Below, in pieces: positions 10,597 to 19,800 of a DNA stretch of 64,000 bases (position 1 is the first letter of the stretch; every line of letters begins with the position of its first letter). The translations under genes were made by a program, and so were the position numbers. The notes below the pieces were generated by a model, which did no database searches, had not been told where the DNA came from, and saw nothing but the letters and a program-made list of their open reading frames with translations. The stretch covers positions 1,518,501-1,582,500 of the forward strand of contig NZ_CP115541.1 of the NCBI RefSeq assembly GCF_031834595.1, given 5' to 3'. This DNA is from Stenotrophomonas oahuensis (GTDB lineage: Bacteria; Pseudomonadota; Gammaproteobacteria; Xanthomonadales; Xanthomonadaceae).

Positions 10597-12477
10597 ATGT
10601 TCATCAAGCCGTTCATCCGGCGCGTGTCACCCGCGCTGGTCTGTCTGTTGGCGCTCAGCGCCGCACCGGTGCACGCGCAACGCGCGGGCGAAGGCACGCC
10701 ATTGGCCGCGCAGGTGGAGCAGTGCCAGGCCACCCTCAGCAGCGCGCCGCAGACCTCGCTGCAGCTGGCGCAGACGCTGTTGGCCCAGCCCAATCTGCCG
10801 ACCTCGGTGGAGATCAGCGCGGTGGGCTGCCTCGGCTTCGCGCTGCGCCAGCAGGGCCAGCTGGACCAGACCACCGACCTGCCCGCACGCCTGCTGGCGG
10901 CCGCACAGCGCGCCGACGCCAGCACCGATGACCGCATGCGTGCGCAGTCGCTGGCCGCGCACCTGCTGCTGTGGCAGGGCAAGCAGGCAGAGGCGCTCAC
11001 CCTGGTCAGCGAATTTCTGGACGAAGCCGTGCAGCAACGCGACGTGCAGGGCCAGATTGCGTCACTGATGATGATCTCGATGATCCGCGGTGAGGCCATG
11101 GGCGACGCGGCCGGCGCACTGACCTACCTGCGCAAGGCCACCGAGCTGACCGACCATCTGCGCCGGCCGCCTACACCGGGCGATCTGGTCGTCTACTACA
11201 ACTACGGCTACGCCCTGCTGCTGCTGCAGCGCTACGACGAGGCGGCGGCGGCCTTCAAGCGCGCCGAAGCGGTCGGGGTGCGCCTGAGCGGGCAGGACCT
11301 GATGATGCAACGCATGGCAAGCCACCGCGCCGAGATCGCGCGGGTGCGTGGAGAACTCGATGCGGCCGAATTCGGCCTGCGCGGGGCGTTGGCCTGGCAG
11401 GCCGCGCAGGACCCACAGGGGCAGGTAGTCACCCTGCAGCGCCTGGCGCTGGTGAAGCTGGACCAGGAAGATGCGCGGGCCGCCAAGCCACTGGCGGAGC
11501 AGGCGCTGGCACTGGCCAAGCGTGGACACTTCGACGAAGAGGTACGCCAGGGGCTGGAGCTGCTGGGCGACATCCATCTGCTGCTGGGCGAGCGCGCCAA
11601 GGCTGTGGCGCTGTCGCGCGAAGCGCGGCAGCTGGACCAGCGCCGGGCCCAGGACAAGGCACTGGCGCAGTTGGCGCAGCTGCAAGCCACCGCCGAACGC
11701 AGCATCAACCCGACCCAGGTCAACGCCGTGCAGGATCTGGAGCGGTTGCGGGTGATCCGCAACGCCACGGTGGTGGCGCTGGCCCTGGTGCTGGGCATCG
11801 CCCTGGTGATGGTGGGCCGTCTGCGCCGGCAGCGGCAGCAGCTGACCACTCTGATCAGTACCGACAGCCTGACCGGCCTGCCCAACCGGCGCGAAGCCGA
11901 GCGACTGCTGGAGAGCGAGATGCCCACCTTTGCCAGCACGCGCCGCACGGCCATGCTGCTGGTGGAAATTGACGACTTCAAATCACTCAATGACCAGCAC
12001 GGCCAGGCCGCCGGCGACACCGTCCTGCGCGCGGCGGCGAGCTGCCTGCGCGCCGCCTGCGACCGCCACGACGTGGTGGCACGCTGGGGTGGTGCCGGTT
12101 TCCTGGTGGCTCGCCACGATACCCAGGCACAGGCCGCGCAAGCCCTTGCCAGCCACCTGTGCCTGCAGATCGAACGGATGGTGGTCGAGCTGGCACCCGG
12201 CCAGCACATCACGGTAACGGCCAGCATCGGGCTGGCGCCGCTGCCGCTGTTTGCGGATACATCGGCGGTGCTGGAGGACAGCCTGCGCGCGTCTGACCGC
12301 GCCCTGCAGAGCGCGCGCCGCAGTGGCCAGAACGCCTGGGCCAGCCTGTGGGGCGAACGCGCAGGGCAGGACGTGGACCTGTATGCCCTGCTGCACGACC
12401 CGGCCGATGCGATGGCGCGCGGCTGGCTGTCGTTGTCCGGCAGCCGACCGATGTCGTGGACGCCGGCCCGCTACTAG
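10597..12477 (+). CDS. TPR-containing membrane protein with degenerate GGDEF domain
   Basis: The 626-residue protein has a signal peptide (MFIKPFIRRVSPALVCLLALSAAPVHAQ), a periplasmic helical region with TPR-like repeats (about 30-385), one transmembrane helix (ATVVALALVLGIALVMVG) and a cytoplasmic GGDEF-type domain that begins STDSLTGLPNRREAERLLE. The active-site signature is GGAGF (498-502) in place of GG(D/E)EF, and the usual allosteric RxxD is DRHD. Family knowledge predicts loss of diguanylate cyclase activity, so a role in sensing, GTP binding or protein contact is more likely. It is divergent from the histidine kinase at 10572 across 24 bp, so the two promoters must overlap coding sequence. 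Its stop shares CTAG with the convergent OmpA gene. Confidence 0.85.
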   Translation: MFIKPFIRRVSPALVCLLALSAAPVHAQRAGEGTPLAAQVEQCQATLSSAPQTSLQLAQTLLAQPNLPTSVEISAVGCLGFALRQQGQLDQTTDLPARLLAAAQRADASTDDRMRAQSLAAHLLLWQGKQAEALTLVSEFLDEAVQQRDVQGQIASLMMISMIRGEAMGDAAGALTYLRKATELTDHLRRPPTPGDLVVYYNYGYALLLLQRYDEAAAAFKRAEAVGVRLSGQDLMMQRMASHRAEIARVRGELDAAEFGLRGALAWQAAQDPQGQVVTLQRLALVKLDQEDARAAKPLAEQALALAKRGHFDEEVRQGLELLGDIHLLLGERAKAVALSREARQLDQRRAQDKALAQLAQLQATAERSINPTQVNAVQDLERLRVIRNATVVALALVLGIALVMVGRLRRQRQQLTTLISTDSLTGLPNRREAERLLESEMPTFASTRRTAMLLVEIDDFKSLNDQHGQAAGDTVLRAAASCLRAACDRHDVVARWGGAGFLVARHDTQAQAAQALASHLCLQIERMVVELAPGQHITVTASIGLAPLPLFADTSAVLEDSLRASDRALQSARRSGQNAWASLWGERAGQDVDLYALLHDPADAMARGWLSLSGSRPMSWTPARY

Positions 12478-13487
12478 CGGGCCACCTCGAAGCGCACTTC
12501 CACCCGGCGGTTGGGCAACAGGCATTCCAGCAGCGCCGCACGCGGCGCAATACCCGCACACTGCTGCACCTGCTGGGTGTCGCCGCGATACTCGTAACGC
12601 ACCTTGGCCGGGTCGATGCCGCGACCGATCAGCAGCTCGCGCACCGTCTTCGCGCGCCGTTCGGACAGCGCCTGGTTGGCATCGAAGCCGCGACCCTGCA
12701 TGCGGTCGGCATGGCCGACCAGCGCCACCGACTGCAGCTGCAGATTTTCACTGGCAATGCTGGCCAAGGCGCGGTCAATGCTTTCCAGCGAATAGGTGCG
12801 GATGTCGCGGTAGCCGTCGCGGTCAAATTCGAACAGCACGTTGGCGACCAGCGGGCCCGGCGCGGCGCTGACCGCTGCCGGTGCTGCGGCGCACTGGCGT
12901 GCTGCTGCCTCGGCATCGTTGACCAGTTCTTCGGCAATCTGGATGTACGGCTTGGAATGCCGCCACTGCTGCTGGTTGAATTCGTTGCCGGCATGCACCA
13001 GTTCCACTTCACCGCAGGCCACCTGCTGCTGCGCACACATGAAGCCGGGGCTGCCGTGTACAACGCGCAGGCGCTGCCACAGGTCATCGCGCAGGTATTT
13101 GGCGTTGTTCACCAGCGGGGTGTCGGTGGGCATCGGCTGCACGCCCTGCTCCATGCCGTTGATCAGCTTTTCCGATTCGGTCAGCGCAAGCTGCGGGAAA
13201 TCGCTGCGGTCATTGCGGCTGTACTCGTGGAACGACACATCCAGCCAGCACTGGGCCTTGGCCAGGTGGTAGTCGCGGATCGGGCGGCCGCCGTCGTTCA
13301 GCGCCTGGATGCGGCCCTGGGTGGCCTCATACGCGCTGTGGTCGGCATGGATCGCCTGGTCGCTGATGCGCTGCTGCTGGGGAGCCAGCTGGGTCTGCTG
13401 GGCAGACGCAGTGGCGGCCACGCCGGCAAACAGGGCCACGCTCAAGGTGGTGCGGGCATAACGGGTCATGCGGTTGAAGTCATTCAT
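12474..13487 (-). CDS. OmpA-family protein with peptidoglycan-binding domain
   Basis: The 337-residue protein starts MNDFNRMTRYARTTL and has a signal peptide ending at AATASAQQ. A helical middle region (about 40-200) is of unknown type. The C-terminal OmpA-like domain (about 215-337) begins VLFEFDRDGYRDI and carries ALVGHADRMQG, NQALSERRAKTV and the closing NRRVEVRF, the conserved peptidoglycan-contact set. The ATG at 13487 has GAGGA 9 nt upstream, within the 3' end of the gene before it, whose stop is 10 bp away. It is the last gene of the leftward unit with the giant repeat protein and the outer-membrane protein, and probably ties that assembly to the cell wall. Confidence 0.88.
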   Translation of the reverse strand: MNDFNRMTRYARTTLSVALFAGVAATASAQQTQLAPQQQRISDQAIHADHSAYEATQGRIQALNDGGRPIRDYHLAKAQCWLDVSFHEYSRNDRSDFPQLALTESEKLINGMEQGVQPMPTDTPLVNNAKYLRDDLWQRLRVVHGSPGFMCAQQQVACGEVELVHAGNEFNQQQWRHSKPYIQIAEELVNDAEAAARQCAAAPAAVSAAPGPLVANVLFEFDRDGYRDIRTYSLESIDRALASIASENLQLQSVALVGHADRMQGRGFDANQALSERRAKTVRELLIGRGIDPAKVRYEYRGDTQQVQQCAGIAPRAALLECLLPNRRVEVRFEVAR

Positions 13488-13497
13488 CAGGGCATCC

Positions 13498-16400
13498 TCA
13501 GCGGGCCGGGTCGCGGTAGCGGACGGGGTCCGGCCGGAACAGGTCTTCGTCGAACTTGAAGCGCAGGCGCAGGAACACGCCCTGCTGGGTGTATTCGTAA
13601 CCGTTGAGGTCACGGTCGCCGGCAAAGCCGGTCCAGTTGTAGCCGGCCGACAGCCACAGGTTCTGGCGCAGCAGGCGGCCGATCTCCAGGCCGTAGGCGT
13701 ACTGGTTGGCACCGGACTGGCCACGGAAGGTGGAACCGAGCACGCCGATGTCCCAGTTCTCGGTGATGTCGTACACCACGCGCGCGGAGAACAGCATGGC
13801 GCGGAAGCGGCTGTTGACGCGTGCACCGTCGCTGTAGGCGAACTGGTCCTGCTGCCACTTGCCGGCCACGCGCCCGGTCATCCACCACGCCCGCGAGGGA
13901 TGCCAGTCGGCATGGGTGGAGACGATGTGCGCGCGGGTGCGCACGTCCTGGCTGCTGCCATCGACAATGCCACCATCGACCAGGGTCAGGCCGCTCTCGT
14001 CGCGCTCCAGCTTGTACTCATAGCGGGCCAGCGCGTTGATCCGGTTGCGGTCGGTGTCGCGGTACGCCACGCCCAGCTGGAAGCGGTTCTGCAGCACGTC
14101 GCCGCGCGCGTCATAGCGCGTGCTCAGCAGGTAGTTGCGGCCCAGCAGGGTCCAGTCGCGACTGAGCTTGCGCGCCAGCATGAACTGCACCAGCGTGGTG
14201 TCGAACGCTTCGTTGGTCTCGGTGTCCGGCACGTCGTCGGAGATCCGGTGCTCGACACGGAACGCTCCCCGCCACAACGGGTTGGCGCTGTAGTCCAGGC
14301 CCAGCGCCAGACCGGTGCTGTCACCGGTGCTGCCGTCAATCACCTTGACGTGCTCGGCCGAGCTGCTCAGGCGCAGGCCCTGGGCGATGTCCCAGGTATT
14401 GCGGATGCCCGATGCGGTCTGTACGTCACGGCCGCTGATCGCATCGCGCAGGCGGTACTCGCTGAAGGTCTGGGTGTCGCGCAGGTAGCTGCTGTCGATA
14501 CCGAACACCAGTGCGTCGGCCTCGCGGTCGGTGGTGGTGATGCCATAGGCGCTGGTCAGGCCGGTCTGCTTCTCATAACGGCCATACAGGCGGCTGCGTT
14601 CGAATACCTGGTAGTCCAGGCCGGCCGCCAGGCGGCGACGGTCCTCGCCGCTGACGCTGTTCTCCACTTCAGCGCCGGCGCTGAAGCGGTCGGTCAGGCG
14701 ATAGCCCAGGCCGATGCGGGCACTGTCCGATTCCAGCTCGGTGCCCACCGGCAGGTCACTGGTGAGCGGGCTGCCACTGCTGCTGCCGTTGATCACCATC
14801 AGCCCGGTGGCCGGGTCCAGCGCCTGCTGGCCGTAACCGAGTGCGCCGCCGCCGGAGCCGGTGGCGAAACCACCGGTCAGCCCGCCGGCATTGCCGAACG
14901 GCACACCGGACGACCACGGCGAGGTGACGCCGATGGTTTCGCGGATGCTGCGTACGCCCAGGTCCACGGTCAGGCGCTCGGTGGCGGCCACGCGCACGCC
15001 GGCACCGCCAGCATCACGCTCGCCGCCGTCCGGGTTGCGGTCTTCGCTGCGCAGGCCTTCCAGGTACAGTTCCAGACGCGGGCCGACGCGATAGCTCAGT
15101 TGCGCGTTGTACTCGCCGCGGCCACCGTACAACGGTGCCGCCGGGTTGTTGAAGGCCGGGTCGGTGCGGGCGGCGAACAGGCGTGCGTCGAACTGCTTGG
15201 CACTGTGCGCGAATTCCACCCGCCACGCGTCGCCTTCCACTTCACCGCTGATGTCCTTCAGCCCTTCCGAGGTCACCTGATTGATCGTGTTGGTGTTCAC
15301 TTCGCTGCGGGTGCGCGCGAACTCGGCCACCAGCAGCGTGTTGTCACCAAAGCGATAGCTGGCGTTGGCGCTGCCCATGCGGAAGGCCGCATACGGGTTG
15401 CGGTCTTCCACCGCCGCCGCGCCGACTTCCATGCGTTCGGTCAGCTTGACCTGCGCATCAGCCCCGCCGACCCAGAACTTCTCGGTGTCCTGGTCCAGTT
15501 CATAGGTGATGCGCAGCGATACCGGGTTGAGGTCGCTGTCGAACGCCGGCAGGAATTGATTGAGCAGGATGCGCCCGGAGAACGGTTCGAAGCTGTAATC
15601 CACCAGCCGTGCCAGCGCGCGCACCGACACGATGCGGGTCGGCTGGTTGCGGTCGCGGGTGATCACTTCCACGCGCTCGCTGCCTTCCAGCACCGCGTTG
15701 TTGCGCAGCGCGTACGGGCCGCTGCCCTGGCTGCGGAATTCCTCGATCACCTGGCGCAGCGAATCCTGCATCGCAAACACATTGCTGCGCACGCGCTCGC
15801 TTTCGAAGTGCCAGCCCAGGCCGGTCGCGGTGCGGTTGTAAGTGCCCAGGCTGCGCTGCGGAATCGCGCCGCTGCCACCGATACCGGTCGCCGTCGCCAG
15901 CGTGTCGCCGGTCTGGAAGTCGCCGTACAGCAGGTAGCTGCGCTTGTTGTCGATGCGCACGTACAGGCGTTCGGCCGAGCGCGCATCAAAGCCGCGCAGC
16001 GAGCTGTCGCCGTACACCGGGTAGAACTCCTCGGGCTGGATGTCGCGCAGCAGACGGCCACGCGTGTCCTTGTCCGAATCGTAGGCAGCGGTGAGCAGGT
16101 ACTCACCCTTGATCCGGCCCTTGACGAAGAACGCAGTGCGCGCGGCGGCATTGGCCTTGCCGTTGTTGAACTGACGTTCCCAGCGGCGGATGTCACGGTC
16201 GAAGGCATCGTGGTTTTCCACCGGCGCAATCGCGCTGGCATTGCCGCGACGACGGAAGTTGATGATGCCTTCGACCAGACCCGTGGCCAGCAGCTCGCGC
16301 ATTTCCGGCAGGAAGCCGATGCTGCCCTGTGCGGTCTGGTCGCCGGCGGTCACCCGCAGCAGCACGTCCTGCGGATCATGCGGCGCAATCAGTTCGAACT

Positions 16401-16851
16401 CGGCGCTGCCATCGACCACCTGCAGCTGCACACCCGGGGTGACCTTGTCGGCATCCAGTGCACCGGGGCCGAACTCATCGGTGCGCGAGCCCGGCAGACG
16501 GATGCGGCCGCCGCTGTTCTCGATGGTGATCCAGGTGGTGCCGGTCAACGGGCGTTCGTTGCCATCCAGCAGCTGCACGCGCACGTGCACGGCGCTCTGG
16601 CCGTCGGCCGGCACGCCGTCGCGGTCGAGTTCGACCACGATGCGGTCAAGCACGTCGCTGCGTGCGGCCAGCGCGCGCGGCGCGGCGTCCACGCTGACCG
16701 GGCTGCGCGGATACAAAGTGCTGGCATCACCCAGCACCGGGGTAAAGCGACCGGGGGTGCCGGTGCTCTGGGCGAGCGCGGGTACGGCAGCCAGCGCGCA
16801 GGCGAGCAGGCTCAGGCGCGGCAGGCCGCGCATCAGGGCAGCACGGTTCAT
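13498..16851 (-). CDS. Large predicted outer-membrane beta-barrel protein
   Basis: The 1,117-residue protein has a signal peptide (LPRLSLLACALAAVPALAQS). Its N-terminal third looks like Ig-like and plug modules (VVELDRDGVPADGQSAVHVRVQLLDG; a second module ends DVLLRVTAGDQTAQGSIGFLPE). The region from about 280 on is built of alternating hydrophobic/polar strands with aromatic ends (RLYVRIDNKRSYLLYGDFQTGD, YRFGDNTLLVAEFARTRSE, LGYRLTDRFSAGAEVENSV), as in outer-membrane barrels, and it ends with strand-like FKFDEDLFRPDPVRYRDPAR. I cannot name the family. Its ATG overlaps the stop of the giant repeat gene in ATGA (16848-16851), which indicates translational coupling. It may export, anchor or display the giant protein; this is inference. 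Confidence 0.75.
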   Translation of the reverse strand: MNRAALMRGLPRLSLLACALAAVPALAQSTGTPGRFTPVLGDASTLYPRSPVSVDAAPRALAARSDVLDRIVVELDRDGVPADGQSAVHVRVQLLDGNERPLTGTTWITIENSGGRIRLPGSRTDEFGPGALDADKVTPGVQLQVVDGSAEFELIAPHDPQDVLLRVTAGDQTAQGSIGFLPEMRELLATGLVEGIINFRRRGNASAIAPVENHDAFDRDIRRWERQFNNGKANAAARTAFFVKGRIKGEYLLTAAYDSDKDTRGRLLRDIQPEEFYPVYGDSSLRGFDARSAERLYVRIDNKRSYLLYGDFQTGDTLATATGIGGSGAIPQRSLGTYNRTATGLGWHFESERVRSNVFAMQDSLRQVIEEFRSQGSGPYALRNNAVLEGSERVEVITRDRNQPTRIVSVRALARLVDYSFEPFSGRILLNQFLPAFDSDLNPVSLRITYELDQDTEKFWVGGADAQVKLTERMEVGAAAVEDRNPYAAFRMGSANASYRFGDNTLLVAEFARTRSEVNTNTINQVTSEGLKDISGEVEGDAWRVEFAHSAKQFDARLFAARTDPAFNNPAAPLYGGRGEYNAQLSYRVGPRLELYLEGLRSEDRNPDGGERDAGGAGVRVAATERLTVDLGVRSIRETIGVTSPWSSGVPFGNAGGLTGGFATGSGGGALGYGQQALDPATGLMVINGSSSGSPLTSDLPVGTELESDSARIGLGYRLTDRFSAGAEVENSVSGEDRRRLAAGLDYQVFERSRLYGRYEKQTGLTSAYGITTTDREADALVFGIDSSYLRDTQTFSEYRLRDAISGRDVQTASGIRNTWDIAQGLRLSSSAEHVKVIDGSTGDSTGLALGLDYSANPLWRGAFRVEHRISDDVPDTETNEAFDTTLVQFMLARKLSRDWTLLGRNYLLSTRYDARGDVLQNRFQLGVAYRDTDRNRINALARYEYKLERDESGLTLVDGGIVDGSSQDVRTRAHIVSTHADWHPSRAWWMTGRVAGKWQQDQFAYSDGARVNSRFRAMLFSARVVYDITENWDIGVLGSTFRGQSGANQYAYGLEIGRLLRQNLWLSAGYNWTGFAGDRDLNGYEYTQQGVFLRLRFKFDEDLFRPDPVRYRDPAR

Positions 16852-19800
16852 GGCTGGCCCTCCGTCGCCGCATCCTGGGCAGGCGGAAGTTCTCTGGGTT
16901 GCACGATCGGTCTCTGGTTGGCCGTGTCGGTGGCCTGCTGCGGGGCACGCGCCGGCTTGCTTTCAAAGCGCAGCGCGCCCTGGCCCGGTTCGGTCTCCGG
17001 CGCGCTGACTTCACCCTGGGTGCGGCGGGCCTTGACCTGCTCCAGCACCGGGTTGGCACAGCTGCCTTCAATGAAGTCGGCACGATGCAGCTCACCGTTC
17101 TTCAGGTCGAGGAACAGGCTGTCGGCATCGCCGAGGTTGCGGTTGCTGCTGGTGGTCAGGCGCGCACCACGCGGCAGCGTGCTGGCGTCGACCTTCAGGG
17201 TGTGGCTCTGCGGCGGCAGGCCGCAGAAGCTGTACTTGCCTTCCGAGTCGCTGATCACCCAGGTGCCGTCCGAGAAGTACATGCGCACGCCCGGAATGCC
17301 CAGCTCTTCGCGGTCCTGCACGTGGTTGTTGTTGCAGTCCACGAACACCTTGCCGAGCACGCAGGCCTGTTCGGTGAACACGCCACCGGTGACGCGCACG
17401 CGGTACTCGGCGCGGTTGGAGGCCAGCGCGCCGGGCAGCGGGGTGATCCCGACCGGGTCGATACAGCCACCGGCAATGGAACAGCCGTGGGCCTGCGCGC
17501 GGTTGACGCCGTCACCCTGCTGCGCACCCACGCCGACACGCACGCGGTAGGTCAGCACGATCTGTCCACCGACGCTGATCGGACCGACGCCGAAGCCGAG
17601 CAGCGGACCTGGCTTGCCGGACGGATCCGTCACCGCACGACCATCGGCACGCGCGGTGCCGTCGATGTAGGTGAAGCCACGCGGCAGCCGGTCGATCACA
17701 TTCACCGACTGCAGCGCACTGCCGGCGGTCTGGCGGATGGTGATGGTGTACTGCACGGTGTCACCGATTTCCGCGGTCTGGCGGTCGCCGGTCTTGCTGA
17801 TCATCAGCCCGGTGGCCACCGCCGTATCCAGCGGCAGGTGGTTGTGCACGATGGCGGCCGTGGCCGAACCGGCGAACAGGTTCAGGTAGTACTGGGTCGC
17901 AGTACCGACTGCACCGGTCGGCGCTTCGCTGTTGGGCTGCACGACGTGGTTGGCCCCGGCCGAACCGGCCGGCGACAGCGCACCGCTCTGCGGCGGGATC
18001 ATCGTCGACACGAACTGGTAGCCACCTGGCGGGGTCACCACCAGCTGGAACTCGCAACGGGCCGGCGCAGCCGGGCCAAAGGCGAACTGATAGAAGCCTT
18101 CGTTGCCCACGGTCATGGCGATGCTGCTGCCTTCAATGCGATAGCCACCGCCGCTGCCGTTGAGGATGCTGGTGGCGGGGTCGAAGCCGCTGCACATCCC
18201 CACCGGGCTCAGGGTCACCACCGCGCCTGGCACCACGTCACGGGTGGTGGCGTCGTACACCACGCCCGATGGGTCCACCGGCAGGCTCTGCTGGGCCAGG
18301 TGCTGGCCGGCGGCCAACACCACTTCCAGCTGGCTCACACCGTTGTCGCTGGTGCGGCAGGCACTGACGCCGCCGCGCGCGATCGCGCCATCGGCATCGC
18401 AGGCGGTCTGCACGCCGTTGGCGGTTTCACGGGTGACCGGGAACGGCCACAGCACGTTCGAGCGCGGGTCGCGGAAGCGGATGTTCCACTTCACGCCCGG
18501 CAGCACGTCACCGAAGCGATAGCTGCCGTCGGCGGCGGTGACCGTGCTGGCCACGATCTCGCCGCTGGCGGCGTCGACCAGTTCGACGATCCACGACGAC
18601 AGGCGCTGGTCGGCACCGTCGAGCAGTTGGTCATCGTTGCCGACGTCGTACCACACGGTGCCACCGACCGAGGCGGCCAGCTGCACCTGGTTGGGCACGC
18701 GGCAGGCGTTCTGGGTGATCGCCGGGTCGCACGCCGGCAACTGGCTGACGTCGCCTTCGAACGCACCGCGCTCGGTGCTGCTGGGGCTGTGCGGGCCGTC
18801 TTCGCCGCCGCCTTCAACCAGCACAGCGTTGTTGACGGTGCCGGCATTGGCGGCTTCCGCGCTGACCATCACGCGCACGCTGAGCTCGTCAGTGGAGATG
18901 CTGTTGGCGGCGATGACACGGCTGCTGCGGCAGCTGAAGCGGGTTGCGCCGACAGCGCCTTGGCACTGCCAGCCATTGCCGGCCGGGGTTTCCAGCAGGG
19001 TCAGGCCGGCCGGCAGGCGGTCGTGCACGTCATAGGCCGCCAGGGTTTCGCGCGGACCGATGTTGCGCACCTGGATCACGTACGTGGCCGGGTGGTTGAC
19101 GGTGAAGAGCGTGCCGGTGGCGCGCTTGCTGACCACCAGGTCCGGGGTATCGGCCACTTCGCCGAAGTTGTTGTGCACGGACTGCATGCCGGCCGCGAGC
19201 ACGATCTGGCTGATCGTGGAGGGCACGGTGGCGCGGTCGCTGGCCACGCCCAGCGGCGTGCCCTGCACGCTGCCAGCGGTGGTGACGCCGTTGGTGGTGT
19301 AGGCCGGCTGGTCCGGCTCGGTCAGCACGTAGGTGCCCGGGCGCAGATCCGCAAAGCGGTATTCGCCCTGGGCATCGGTACGCACGCTCAGCGACACCGG
19401 GGTGCCGGCGTCGTCGGTGCCGGTCAGGACCACGGCGACATCGGCGATGCCGGTCTCGTCGCTGTCGATCAGGCCGTTTTCGTTGTTGTCGTAGTACACG
19501 CGGCCGCTGATCAGCGCGATCGGCAGTTCGCCGAAGTTGTAGCCGGTGGCGGCTTCATTGGCGGCCAGCACCACGGCGGTGATCGCCGACGGGGTGGTCA
19601 CCGCACCGGTGGCGGTGCCGCCGCGATTGCCGGCGACGGTCTGCCCGTTGAGGGTGTCGGTCGGCTGGGTCGGCTCGGTCACCGCATAGGTGCCCGGCAG
19701 CAGGCCCGTGAAGGCGTAGGTGCCATCAGCGTCGGTGGTGGTGGTGCGGTTGACTGCCAGCCCGTTGCGGTCGGTACCGCTGAGCACGAGCTCCACGCCC

